Assembly (NCBI GenBank): GCA_018894105.1
Contig: CM032123.1
Span: 9,425,001 to 9,489,000 of the forward strand
Origin: Jacaranda mimosifolia
Lineage: Eukaryota; Streptophyta; Magnoliopsida; Lamiales; Bignoniaceae
DNA: 64,000 nucleotides
Reading direction: 5' to 3'
The position numbers and the translations under genes were made by a program. The number at the start of each line of letters is the position of its first letter. Within the stretch, counting starts at the first letter, position 1. Shown here piece after piece: positions 24,500-36,326 of the stretch. Under the pieces are notes generated by a model that saw only the letters and a list, made by a program, of their open reading frames with translations, had not been told where the DNA came from and did no database searches.

Positions 24500-25750
24500 C
24501 TATTTGTAGGTTGTTGGTTCAAGATGGGATGAGACATTAGCAAGAAAAAAATGATATGAGGGTGATAAGTGATCATAGGATAAGTATTTGGAGAGGGAGC
24601 AAAGGTTTGAGCTAATCGATGGAGAGGAGCAAAGGAGACTACAGTGGTAGTCTCGAAGATAAGATGGAGGGCGAGGGACTCGAGAAGATCGTCTAGAAGG
24701 AGCACAATCAGGAAGAGAAGGTGTGTGAGCTAAAGAATATCCAGGGGAGCATATAGGAGCTGAGAGTTGTGTGTGTTCAGTTGCTGGCATGGGGAGAACG
24801 AATGGGGGAAAGGGATCAACGAAATGTTGAACAAGCGATATATGATGGAAGGGAAATGTATTTTCGTGAAAAGTTACATCCCTAGAGATGATTACTTGCT
24901 TGTTGGTGATGTCATATAGCTTGTATGCTTTCATTCCAGTAGGATAACCGATGAAAATGCATGGTCTAGCCCTAGGATCAAACTTTTTACAGTGAGCCGT
25001 GAGTGTGGAAACATAAGCTAGACAACCAAAAATCCTTAAGTATGAGTAGTTGAATGAAGATTTGTAGAGAAATTCGTAGAGAGATTTTTGTTTTAAAACC
25101 TTGGATGGAGTTCTGTTAATAATGAAAGTAGCAGATAGCACACATTCATTCCAAAATGAGAGAGGTACACGAGATTGGAAATAAAGGGCTCTAGCAACAT
25201 TCAATAAGTGTTGGTGCTTTCATTCAACGATGAAATTCTGTTGAGGTCATTCGATACAGGAATGTTGATGAAGTATGCCAATTTTAGAGAAGAATCCATG
25301 AAAATTAAACTCTCTTGCATTGTCAGATCTAAATTGTTTGATAGTGGTGTTGAACTACGTTTTTATCATGTGAAAGAAACGGGGTATGATGAAGGAAACA
25401 TCTAACTTCTATTTGAGAAGAAAAACCCAGGTAAACTGAGAGTGGTCGTCGACTAAGGTAAGGAAGTATTCGTGTCCAGTATGTGCCGGTTGGTGGAAAG
25501 GTCCCCAAATATCAGCATGTATAAGATCAAAGGGATTTTTAGAGAAATGATTGTTAGCATGGAATGAAAGCCTCTTTTGTTTAGCCAAAGGGCAAATATT
25601 ACAAAGTTCTGTGAATAGTGCAATTTTACATTGTAAAGCATGCTCAATGCAAGTGGGTGTGTGTAATGATGGATGGCCGAGTCTTTGGTGCCATATGTGG
25701 GAAGAGGAGGAATGCATGTGATTTACATAAGCAGAATGAGGTTTATTCAT
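24500..25750 (-). pseudogene. Copia 1 integrase
   Basis: Begins with the GAG-pre-integrase segment (HQRLGHPS, then C-x2-C), followed by the integrase core with DLIHADIWGP and TLVDDHS (first catalytic Asp). It is broken near 25204-25409, where the second Asp is expected. It resumes with the C-terminal part: FWNECVLSATFIINRTPS, FGCLAYV, and FIGYPTGMKAYKLYD. This integrates the DNA copy into the host genome in intact relatives. Confidence 0.85.
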
Positions 25751-25926
25751 TCTTACAATTTGATCAATAGTAGCTATATCAGAATATAGAGGTCAGCCAG
25801 TTTCTTAGCCTTGCCAATCACTTTCAGAGTCTGGGGATCTTGAATGAGACAACATACAGGAAAGAAGGAAACCATGAGGTTAGAATCTCTGAGAAGAGAG
25901 CTTATGGAGATTAAGTGCACACGGAA

Positions 25927-26166
25927 TTAAGGCACATAAAGGACATGACTAAGACATATGGATGGGGTTAGTTGGACTGAACCAGTAAAGTGTACAGGAA
26001 TGCGTGTGCCATTGGGTAGGGATATACAGGAATTGTGAGTAGGTGTGAGAGAGGTGAACATGCCAACATTTGAACAAATATGACTTGATGCTCCTGAGTC
26101 TAGAATCCAGTGAATAGAGAAATTGAAGGAGTGACCAAAGGAAGAGCATGTACCTACTGTGTGCAC
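25927..26166 (-). pseudogene. Copia 1 aspartic protease
   Basis: Active-site WILDSGASSHIC is visible (about 26085-26115, minus strand). In the family this enzyme cuts the Gag-Pol polyprotein. The fragment is in a different frame from the integrase that follows, so the polyprotein is interrupted. Confidence 0.85.
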
Positions 26167-26244
26167 AGAGGCAGAAATATCAAACTCAAAGGGTTTATCA
26201 GAGGCATTTATGTGACCAGTGAAGAGACTGAGGAGCTGGTTGTA

Positions 26245-27328
26245 CTAGCTCAAAGAGAGAGTATGTAGGAAGGTACCAACGCCATCACTGAGAGGTTGTT
26301 GAGAGACCTGGTTGATAGATCCAGGATGAGATTGCTGAGCCATATGAGAGTTGGTGAAGGACTGAGAAGATATAGGTGTTGGATGAGGACGTGGTTTGAG
26401 TTTGAAATCAGGAGGATAGCCGTGGATTTTATAACAGGTTTCCACGGTATGGCCATACCGATTGTAATGAGTGCAAAATGGTCTCTCCTTTCTTTCGCCT
26501 TGATATCCAGATGAAGAATAGTTAGCATTCTTATCGTTGTGCTTAGCTGAGGGTCTGGAAGAGTCAATCTTGACAGAAAATGCTGCAGTGTTGGTGAGGT
26601 CATCGGTAGGAGAAATATTGATAGTTCTCTGCCGCTCTTCTTGTGAAACTAGTGAAAAAACCTTACTTATGGTTGGGAGAGGTTCCATGAGCAAGATCTG
26701 AGCTCGAATTTGAGAGAAGGAATCATGAAGCCCCATAAGGAACGTCAAGACGTATTCTTTCTGATAATAGTCATGAATTTCCCTAGCTCCACCACAAGCA
26801 CATAATCCATAAGAGCAAGTAGACCTATAGTTGTTTAACTCCTCCTAGAGAGCTTTCAATTTAGTGAAATAGACTGCCACAGAATCTGTACATTGTGTGA
26901 GACTTATCAGATCTCGGGTGAAACTGAAATATCCTTGGACCATTGCATTGTTGGAAGGGATCTTGAAGATCAATCCAAATGTCTTGCGTCGATTCAGAGA
27001 ATATGATGCTTGCTGAGATCTCTTTTGAAACGGAGTTGAGTAACCAGGAAATAACGATGTTGTTATTTCAGATCCATGAGTTTAGAAGAGCGGCATCATC
27101 AGAATTTGGCTTGGGGATGGATCCATTAACGAAACCTAATTTGTTCTTCACGGTTAAGGCGATAACCATGGCACGACTCCACGAGGAGTAGTTGTCTCCA
27201 GTCAGTGGCTAAGAAACCAAGAGCAGACCAAGATTGTCTGAGTGGTGGAGGAAATAAGGATTGGAGATATCATCAATGGCGGTATTGCCATGAACGCTGG
27301 AAGAATAAGATAATCTCTGTGGTTCCAT
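26245..27328 (-). pseudogene. Copia 1 gag
   Basis: Starts at ATG 27328 (MEPQRLSY...), with the plant copia gag opening NPYFLHHSDNLGLLLVS, then a stop where the Q/S-PLTGDNY segment begins. Later parts (FLMGLHDSFSQIRAQILLMEPLP) fit the UBN2-type capsid domain. The zinc knuckle reads CTHYNRYGHTVETC: the second Cys of the C-x2-C-x4-H-x4-C motif is Tyr. With the stop, this makes a working nucleocapsid unlikely. Confidence 0.82.
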
Positions 27329-27393
27329 GAGAAAAAAAAAGGAAGAGAAGAAGATGAATGTTAATTTGCAGACGGAAGAGAATGGGGTAACTA

Positions 27394-27402
27394 CTGATAC
27401 CA
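27394..27402 (-). other. Copia 1 primer-binding site
   Basis: Minus strand TGGTATCAG directly after the 5' LTR, complementary to the 3' end of initiator Met-tRNA. Confidence 0.85.
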
Positions 27403-27644
27403 TATTAAGCTGGAGGCCATCATGCAAAATAAACCATAAGCATGGAGAGAGAGCACACTCAGACTATATGAAGAAGAATTTGGAATTATGTATATGCACT
27501 GTACATGAGCATGTACAAATATACACAACAGAAGCTGCCTTGTGAAGGCCGGAAAAGAAGCCTAACAAACTGACTAACTAAACAATAAAATATCTAATAG
27601 AAAGATATTTACAGAAGGTTACAATCAAATATGTTTCCCTAATA
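27403..27644 (-). repeat. Copia 1, 5' LTR
   Basis: 242 bp, the partner of 22715-22956 at about 93% identity, with the same terminal TATTA/TAATA. Confidence 0.9.
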
Positions 27645-27773
27645 GAAATTTGGAGGTTGAGTCTATTCATCATTCTCAAGTTCATTTTATTCCTTTTCAT
27701 CCTAGAATATTATTTAACCATATATATAGATATTTTGTGCATATCAATTCCTAATAATTGTTTCTCGCCGCAG

Positions 27774-27860
27774 AGTGAAACAATCCTTTAAACAAAAGAA
27801 AATTGAGAAGAAACGTGAGATAGAAGGAGCAAACACTCGTTCAGACGTTTTTGCACAAAA
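27774..27860 (+). CDS. MBD-like copy C, Lys-rich exon
   Basis: Acceptor CCGCAG (27768-27773), donor GTAAAT (27861). It reads RVKQSFKQKKIEKKREIEGA, aligned with copy A 92-177. It is 87 bases long against 86 in copy A, a +1 that is cancelled by a one-base loss in the last exon, so the spliced frame is restored. Confidence 0.48.
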
Positions 27861-27879
27861 GTAAATTTCCAAAGATCAA

Positions 27880-27911
<32 letters not shown>
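27880..27911. repeat. (CT)n(CA)n microsatellite
   Basis: About ten CT units then six CA units, 20 bases after the exon donor of copy C. Copy A has only a CA-rich stretch here. Confidence 0.9.
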
Positions 27912-28610
27912 TGAATACAAAAATAATTTCTATTATGTGAACAAAGATGATCACATGCCCTATTGCATAATCTTCGCATGCCATTAATGTAATGACTGAT
28001 TTCAATAATCAAAATTTTGTTTAACAAATAGCAAATGGTTTTCTTCAATAACAAATAGCAAATGGTTTTCTTCAATTATTAATACTAAGTACTCTTCCAA
28101 GCCTTTAAAAAGGGTTTGTTGACTCAAAGGGGATAAGACTTGATTTTGTCATCAATTTTATATATCATAATACGCCCATCCATCCTATTTTATGGGTTTT
28201 CTTGGACATGACGTGAAACTACAAATAAAAGTTGAAAAAAGTTGAAGTTTTGCTTTGTTTTGTCTTTTTACATTGCTACTCTTAAAAGTTAAAAGTACTT
28301 ATTGTTTGTTAATTAGTTAAGCCAGACCCTTACTTTATTTTGAGTTGAGATGAAAAGATGCATGGTAGCAATAAATTTGAGAATACTGAATATTGAAGAT
28401 ATCATATCAATATATGTCATTAGGCATTTCCAAATTCTGATTGATTGAACTTATTAGTTTTTGAACATATTTATTGCAAATACAAATTGTGCATATTCTC
28501 TTTGTCACTATCTTGAAATTATTTCCGTCATCCATATTTATGGTAATTATACCAGCCGATGAAAACGAATGCATGCTAAGAAAAAAATTGTGCTGAAAAT
28601 GCTATTGCAG

Positions 28611-28725
28611 GAACCACTATGTTCCGGACTCGAGAAGGCTTGCAAGGTTTCAACCGAAGCTAACTTCTGAGTTTGTATTTCATAAACCTTTGACATATGT
28701 AATCAAGGAAAAACTTCAAGAGTAA
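28611..28725 (+). CDS. MBD-like copy C, last exon
   Basis: Acceptor ATTGCAG (28604-28610), stop TAA 28723-28725. With the two bases AA carried over from the previous exon, it reads ...DSRRLARFQPKLTSEFVFHK then PLTYVIKEKLQE and stop, parallel to copy A's C-terminus with stop at the same place. Relative to copy A one base is missing near 28628, and this offsets the extra base in the preceding exon. Confidence 0.48.
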
Positions 28726-29020
28726 GATTTGAGGTTGATGAATAAAAGACTAAACCTACTAATAAGTACATGAAAAGAATCAAGCTTTGACACGCTACCT
28801 CAATTCTTCAATTCTATTTGATTTTCACAATTTGGTTGAGATACATAGATTGATTTGATTATGAAATATTTATGAGACTGTATACATCACTTGACTTGGC
28901 TGTGTTTTTGTTTCTGATTTTTTTTTTTTTTTTTTGGGTTCCTTTTTCAATGTTATGTAAATTACTTTGAAATGATTTAAATACATCAAGATTAACTTTG
29001 GATAATATCTAATTGTTTCC
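28726..29020 (+). other. 3' flank of copy C
   Basis: Aligned with 858-1100. Contains an 18-base T run (28918-28935). The alignment ends where the truncated gypsy LTR begins at about 29021. Confidence 0.4.
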
Positions 29021-30780
29021 TAATTTGTATTATGACACATGTGGATATGAAATTATGCTTTGGAATCAAATAAGGACCATGCATGGACTATTATGTAGCT
29101 TAGTCGGCCCGAATTTCTATTATTATGAGATAATCTTGGGTTAATTGAGATAATTAAGTAATTAAACCCCAATTTTATGGATTTGAGACCTAAGTGATAA
29201 AATGGGATTATTAAGAATAATTGGACTGTTATTATTGATTTGGCACGTTGTCACAAGGTTAATTGGTAATTAAGGACCTGATTATATCTCTTCATTGGAA
29301 CCAATACGAACCTCGTGAATAATTCCGTTATCACAGCATTATTAGCGTTCTGTAGCATTAATGCCGAGACGAACCCTAAAGTACTATATTAATCGAGTAA
29401 CTGTTGATTTAGATTGCCAATAGTATGGTTATAATTATTAAGGGTTTTAGGGTGAAATGAAGATTTTGATAGTGAACATATTCTTTTAGTTAGGTGACGA
29501 AGAATTGGGCCCCGAAGAACCATAGGCTGGCTGTGATTGCATTTTCCAAGGCTACAAATGTGAGGGTCTAACCACTTGCATATTTTTTTTGTATGACCTG
29601 TGAGGTTCTGCCAATCTAGCACTTTCTTACACCTATCTATCATTTGTGATAAACCCTGCAAGGGTTAAACTTGTTTCTGTATTGTGACTGTATCTTGTTA
29701 TTGAAATCTGTGATTTGCTTGAGATCTCATTTGCTATCTGTTGATTGATGTGTATACCCCTATGAGGGTTGTATCGTTGACTGTGCCTCTAATAAGGTCT
29801 TAGTATGTCTGTTCTAGCGCCCAGAACTCTCCTCTGTTATCTATTATCGTTCTGTTACCTGACAGTTATGTTATTTGTTATCGTTCTGTTATCAGTTACT
29901 GTTCTATTATCTAACCATTCTGTTATCTGTTATCATTCTGTTATCTGACCATTCTATTATCAGTTACTGTTCGATTATCTATTTATCTAATGACATTTTG
30001 CCTTGTACCTAGCCGTCATGCTTGGGTAAGTTATGTACCAAGCCATCATGCCTGGGTAAGTTTGTACTAGGCCGTCATGTCTAGGTAAGTTTGTACCAAG
30101 CCATCATGCTTAGGTAAGTTTGTACCAGGCTATCAAGCTTTGGTAAGTTTAGACTAATTGGAATAAGAAGTGTCTAGTACACATGTTCTATTATGATCTG
30201 TTGAATTACATCGGTTAATCGGGTTTGTTTTGCTTGAGTGTATCCCAACTGCCTATAATCTGATATGTTTGCAATCTAATCGTAATTGTAATCTCTTGAT
30301 ATGTTCCTGTTCTGATTGTTAATTGATGATTTATTGAGTTGACTCTTCCTCAACAGATCCTTACTACTTGTTGTTACATTATACCTCACTAAGCCCTTTC
30401 GACTAACCCAATTGTCTTATTCTGATTTTGTTCGGATAGGGAATAGGTGATGAACTCAAATATCAAGCTTGGACAAGGAATCTATTTTTGTAATAGATTA
30501 GTAGCCATGTGTGCTTTGGGTTTTCTTAAATAGTATCTTATGCATAGAGACGTTGTATGTTGTAAGTTGAATTAAGAACTATTGCATTTATATATTTTGT
30601 TGAACATGTTGGGTTGTATCTAGTGCTTTTCTGGAAATTTGACTAAGTTGAAGCTTGTTGCTGTGTTTGGTGAATTTTGAAATTTTTCATGAGCGTATCG
30701 TTCTGTCTTGTGGGTTTTAATTTAAAACTGGATTAGAGTGGCATCTCAGCTTAGGTATTGTCCCGAGAGGTGGTGCTATA
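29021..30780 (+). repeat. Gypsy 5' LTR, 5'-truncated
   Basis: Matches 34663-36326. Ends GTGGTGCTATA (canonical ending TGCTACA with one change). Contains CTGTTATC-type repeats (29838-29990) and five 29-bp repeats (30005-30150). Confidence 0.75.
30005..30150 (+). repeat. 29-bp tandem repeat in 5' LTR
   Basis: Five units, each a variant of GTACCAAGCCATCATGCTTG then GGTAAGTT. The 3' LTR has four units at 35586-35702. Confidence 0.75.
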
Positions 30781-30784
30781 GAGG

Positions 30785-30799
30785 CGATATCAGAGCCTA
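30785..30799 (+). other. Gypsy primer-binding site remnant
   Basis: CGATATCAGAGCCTA, four bases after the LTR end; differs slightly from TGGTATCAGAGCC, the initiator Met-tRNA complement used by many plant LTR elements. Confidence 0.65.
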
Positions 30800-33646
30800 G
30801 GTTCTTGATGTCCTAAGTTAATGTGGGAATGATTTTTGTGACTAGAATTGATGGATTTAGTAGAGATTAAACTTGAATTGGAATCATGTAGGATGTAAAA
30901 ACTCGAGATAAGCATACTTGAGTTATTGTAGGATCTGATCCTAGGATATGATCCTCGAATTGTAAGAAATAAGCTTGATTTTGGAAATGCTTTAAATATG
31001 TATACTTGAGTTAAAGAACACCTGATTTATGTCAAGATATGATTCTCGGAATGTGGAATTTTAGGCAGGAAAATATGAGGTTTTATGGTGAACTTGAATA
31101 TGGGGTTGAATAGGAAATGGACGTTTGGGATAATGCTTGACATTAAGGAAATGAAGGGTTATGATCGGGGTGGCCAACCAGTGTATAACCTCTTACTACT
31201 AGTATATTAGGCATATAAACGTATGGTTAATGGTAAGAATGATGCTGTTGAAATTTTAACATTAGGTGAGCAATATCAGTTAAAGTTGAATCTGATGAGT
31301 AGATGACTGATTGGGAAATTTTTGTATTCAGTATGTAGAGATTTATTTGAGAAACCAATGTTATGCGGGCGATATTCGTAGAAGTTATATATGAGTAAGG
31401 ATCATTCTGAAAAGGTACGTAGTGCCATAAGGTGATTACCTTGGGGCGAACGAATCCCTACCATTTGCTTACAGATGAAAATTTGGTTATGTAAATATAC
31501 AGAAAAAGGATTATTGCAGGTAACAGTACATTTAAGAAATGCATTATTATTAGGACTGAGTGATGTTTTGATTTATGCGTACTATCAGAATCTGATAGTG
31601 TTTCTATAAGGGCAAGGGATAACATGATAAAAAGATAAATACAATAGATAGAATGGCATTAAGAAGAAGAATGTTTGACACGCATATAACATTATGGCTC
31701 GGAGGGTATGATTATGTTGACAAGATATATGAAGATAGGAAATTGAGACCATAGGCTATGGAAATTAAGAGATAATCAATTATGAAAGGATACTTTTCCA
31801 GGCGACTAGTGTATGATCCAGTAATCTAAGGATGTCAAGCATGGGGCTCTTTGAAATTCAAAAAGGTGCAATTTGAGGACGCCTGCATTAGAAATATCCC
31901 CGTGGGAAGAACCGAATGTGATATTAGGTCTTGTCTCTACCTTGCAAGTAGATTTAAAGACAGGAATATTTATGGTATAAACTTAATGCAGTAGGGAGGA
32001 TGGACCTTATAACCCTACTGATGAGCAAACAAGGTTAGTAATCTTAGGAGTACAACAGAAACCATGTAAAGGATAGTCATGAAGAATTTCTAGAGTTTTA
32101 CCCCCTCAATCACTGAAAGAATCAGATAAGTAAAACTTAAAGGTTTGAATTAAGGAATGACAAGAAAATTTAAGTTTCAAATAAACTTGATGAAAAGGAG
32201 ATGAGTACCTACCTACCTTTAGGAGGAATCTTGCATCACTGATAAGAATCAGTAGAACAATAGTAAGAGTTCGACAAAACCCATCAAGTTTAAGAAATTA
32301 GGATATCCTTTTTTCTCATAAGCTATTTAACCAAATGCACGTGTTTGGGGTTTGTTTAGAATCGAAGTTAAGAAAAGGATACTATTGAATGAGAAACTAA
32401 AGGAGAATGTGGGCCAAGAATTGCCCTCTACTTATAATATAGATATTATGAATTAAGATAATGTTTTGGGATTGGTTTATAAGGATCTTGTTGGAACCTT
32501 TGAATTGCTTAGAATTGAAGAAATAGCCATATTACATATGTGTTTAGGCTATGATCTCGCGATCATTAAGGAAATGATTCTATCAAGGTTATGGGCAATT
32601 AAATATGACCAGAAAATATATCAAAAGTACAAAAATTATTGGAGTTTTTTTTATTGGTACCAATGGTGTATTCAGGGCTTTTCCAATCGATAAGTGCATG
32701 GGCGAAATCAACAAAGGAAATGCTAGGTGCATATATGCCTTGTAAAGAAAATTTGGTTAGACGAGACTGATCTCATATGCCTTGGGAAAACTTAAGTCAT
32801 AGAACAAACTATCTTGCTTATGTTTAGGACTATTGAAATGGTGATTGCTTTAACAATACAGAGATATATTTAAGAGTGGAAAAGAGAAATTCTTACATAC
32901 TGTGAATTTACTGGTAGGTATGATTTGGATCAATCTAAGATTGACAAACACTCCAAGTTTGAAAGTGAAATTACTGTGTTCAACAGTTAGTGAGATAAGT
33001 GAAAGATAGGTATAAGTGTCACAAGGATAAAGGAAAACAGGTGGCGAAAGGTTCTATCTAAGTTCTTGAATGTCAAAGGAGAGATTGATACCCAGTATTT
33101 TGGCTTTATATCCTAGAAAGATTCTAGGGAATGGCAAACGTGTTGTTCGTAACTATATCTAGTGTGTTTAGTTTTTGTGAACCTGTAGCTAGTTGTTTGG
33201 GAATGTAGGACTTGCTATAAAGTCTACTCCTTAATGTAAATATTATGTAAGTATGAACTTGTGGTATTGTTAGGCATTTGTTGCTATAGCCGCTTTTGTG
33301 ATCTATTAAATGACAATATGCACACTATCAGGATGGAATGGAAACTTTTAAGTCAACGGATGATATGTGACGATAAGCATAAAGCGCTCAGTGATTTCAT
33401 GGGATCCAAGAAGGTTTAAATTATTTTCAGGATAGTTTAATTTACTTCCTATAAGCTCAATTGTAGAAATCAAGAGAAACTTTAAGTTATGACGGATAAC
33501 AGACCTATGAATCATGGGATTATTAGTCAATCCTAGAAATATAAGGTAACACCACATGCCTTAGTAAAATGGATATGTTAGAAAGAATCAGGAAAAGGAG
33601 ATTCCTAATATCTTAGCATATGAGAATCTGGGGACTAGATTCTTTT
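30800..33646 (+). pseudogene. Gypsy internal region, heavily mutated
   Basis: No long open frame. Around 31885-31945 a frame-shifted trace reading LEIPPWEEPNVI resembles the segment IPxWKWExITMDFV that opens the integrase core of plant Ty3/gypsy elements. An ATG frame at 32466-32693 shows no domain. The rest is AT-biased, as expected for old methylated elements decayed by C-to-T change. Confidence 0.5.
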
Positions 33647-33659
33647 AAGGGAGAAGGAT
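33647..33659 (+). other. Gypsy polypurine tract
   Basis: AAGGGAGAAGGAT directly before the 3' LTR. Confidence 0.7.
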
Positions 33660-36326
33660 TGTAGCAGCCCTAAATTTGGTATTTTAGAAAATAAGGATTT
33701 AGAAATCAAAATATTAGTTTGATAAATTTTAGGGCTCGAAATATAAATAGGAAGGACTTAATTGCATGGAGATTGAAAGTTTTTTGGTCAATTTGTAATT
33801 TGAGAAAAATTTGATTGAACAACATTTAAGAGTTTTGAGGGTTAAAATGAGAATACTTTTGGTCAACTGGGCTAATTTTAGGCACTAACTAAGTCCAAGG
33901 GTTGAATTGAAGTTTATCAACACTTTGAGGGATAGAATTGAAAGCCAAGTAGAAATTCTGAGGTAAATATGTGAAGCTGGAAAGTTGCTCTTTATATACA
34001 TTCCCCCCCCCCCTCAATTTCTTCTTCATTCTCTCCCACACACCCTCCTTTCTTCTGTCCGGCAATGGCCAAAATCTGAAAACTAAACCAACCAAACTCC
34101 TCCCCTCATCACCAGGACCATGTAGATACCACATGCAGGGTCTTTACTATGGCGGACCACCGGGAAATTGGAGTTGAAAGCTGACCGACGACGGCGAATG
34201 ACAGACACGGGGGAGCAACGGTAGGGGCTGGTTTTTAGGCAGTATTTCTAGAAAAACTTAGCACAAATGTCGTCATGGTGGCTTTAGATTGAAGTTTAGC
34301 ACGACGGCGGAGGCAAAATTGAACAAAATCTTCACAGTGAATAGAGGTAGCGTTAGGTGATTGGACTTGCAATTGATACCCTTCGCGGTGGTGTTTGAAG
34401 AAATTATTTTGGTTATTGGATTGCTAAGGTTGAGAGTTATCGAACAATGGTGGTGGTGACTATCTCCAGCAGCGATGTATGGCGACCAGCAGTGGTGGCG
34501 GCGGCCCGGTAGCAGCACAGAGGCAGAATCTTCACCTTAACGCAATGAACGCACTAGTGGCTTTGGTCATGAAGGTTAGGCTTCAATAATCGAATTTTGG
34601 GTAAAGAGTTTAACCGAAGATATATATATTTGCATATATGATGTACCATTTTATCTTATAAATCTTGTATTGTGACACATTTGGATATGGAATTATGCTT
34701 TGGAATCAAATAAGGACCATGCATGGACTATTATGTAGCTTAGTGGGCTCAAATTTCTATTATTATGAGATAATCTTGGGTAAATTGAGATAATTAAGTG
34801 ATTAAACTCTAATTTTGTGGATTTGAGACCTAAATGATAAAATGGGGTTATTAAGAATAATTGGATTGTTATTATTGATTTGGCACGTTGTCGCAAGGTT
34901 AATTAATAATTAAAGACCTGATTATATCTCTTCATTGGAACCAATATGAACCCCATGAATATTTCTGTTATAATGGCATTATTAGCATTCCGTAGCATTA
35001 ATGCCGAGATGAACCCCAAGTTACTGTATTAATCAGTAACTATTGATTTAGACTGCTAATAGGATGATTATAATTATTAAGGGTTTTAGGGTGAAATGAG
35101 GATTTTGATAGTGAACCTATTCTTTTGGTTAGGTGACAAAGAATTGGGCCCCGAGGAACAATATGCTGACTATGATTGCAATTTTCGAGGCTACGAAGGT
35201 GAGGGTCTAACCTTTTGGGTATTTGTTTTGTATGACTTGCAAGGGTCTGCCAAGCTGGCACTTTCTTACACCTATCTATCATTTGTGATAAACCCTGCGA
35301 GGGTTAAACTTGTTTCTGTACTGTAACCGCATCTTGTTATTGAAATCTGTGATTGCTTGAGATCTCGTTTGTTATCCGTTGATTGATGCGTATACCTCTG
35401 TGAGGGTTGTATTGTTGATAAGATCTTAGTATGTCTGTTTTGGTGCCCAGAACTCTCCTCTGTTATATGTTATCGTTCTGTTATTTGACCGTTCTTTTAT
35501 CTATTTTTGTTCTGTTATCTGACCGTTCTGTTATCTGTTATCAATTACTGTTCGGTTATCTATTTATCTGATGACATTTTGCCCTATACCAAGCCATCAT
35601 GCTTGGGTAAGTTATATACCAAGGCATTATGCTTAGGTAAGTTATGTACCAAGCCATCATGCTTAGGTAAGTTTGTACCAGGCTGTCACGCTTGGGTAAG
35701 TTCAAACTGACTGGAATAAGATGTGTCTGGTACACATGTTATGTTATGATCTGTTGAATTGCATCGGGTCTATTTTGCTTGATTGTATCCTAACTACCTA
35801 TAATCTAATATGTTTGCAATCTGATCATGACTGTAATCTCTTGATAAGTTCCTATTCTAACTGTTAATTGATGATTTGTTGAGTTGATTCTTTCTCGGCA
35901 GATCCTTACTGCTTGTTGTCACATTATCCCTCACTAAGTCCTTCAGACTTACCCCGATTGTGTCATTTTGATTTTGTTCAGACAGGGATTAGGTGATTGA
36001 CTTGGATATCAAGGTTGGACAAGGAATTTATTTTTGTAATAGATTAGTAGCCGTGTGTGTTTTGGGTTTTCTTGAATAGTATCTGATGCATAGACATGTT
36101 GTGTTTTGTAAGTTGAATTAAAAACCGTTGTATGTATATATTTCGTTGAACATGTTGGGTTGTATCTAGTGCTTTTCTGGAAATTTGACTAAGTTGAAAC
36201 CTGTTGCTGTTCTTGGTGAATTTTGAAGTTTTTCATGAGCGTATCGTTCTGTCTTGTGGGTTTTGATTTAAGATTGAATCGGGGTGGCATCTCAGCTTAG
36301 GAATTGTCCTGAGAGGGGGTGCTACA
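33660..36326 (+). repeat. Gypsy 3' LTR
   Basis: 2667 bp, TGTAGCAGCCC...GGGGGTGCTACA. Contains a GC-rich stretch (34000-34520) with unassigned open frames on both strands, similar in position to those of the solo LTRs. Confidence 0.85.

Larger units (their letters stand above)
22715..27644 (-). mobile_element. Ty1/copia retrotransposon 1, complete but defective
   Basis: 4930-bp element in copy C's intron, opposite in orientation to the gene. Exact target duplications GAAAT lie at 22710-22714 and 27645-27649. It has two 242-bp LTRs, a primer site complementary to initiator methionine tRNA directly next to the 5' LTR, and a purine tract before the 3' LTR. Domain order on the minus strand is gag, protease, integrase, reverse transcriptase, RNase H, which defines Ty1/copia. 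LTRs differ at about 17 of 242 positions by hand count. Frames are interrupted by stops and shifts, so it cannot move on its own. Confidence 0.92.
29021..36326 (+). mobile_element. Decayed Ty3/gypsy element with truncated 5' LTR
   Basis: Contains a 5' LTR lacking its first ~900 bases (29021-30780), a tRNA-Met primer-site remnant, a 2.9 kb internal region, a purine tract and a full 2667-bp 3' LTR (33660-36326). The LTRs match over about 1.7 kb at clearly below 95% identity. The internal region is too short for a full gag-pol and is riddled with stops. Its family also supplied the three solo LTRs of this window. Integrase-like traces and the chromovirus-like LTR style suggest a Tekay/Del-type lineage, but this is uncertain. 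Confidence 0.75.

Noticed and set aside
29838..29990. CTGTTATC repeats as a CRISPR-like array
   Set aside because: Irregular short repeats without unique spacers, in a plant LTR.
30785..30799. tRNA-like sequence
   Set aside because: Only a primer-binding site complementary to a tRNA end; no cloverleaf around it.
33971..34518. Short Pro/Leu- and His-rich frames
   Set aside because: Inside the gypsy 3' LTR, not shared as proteins with the other LTRs.
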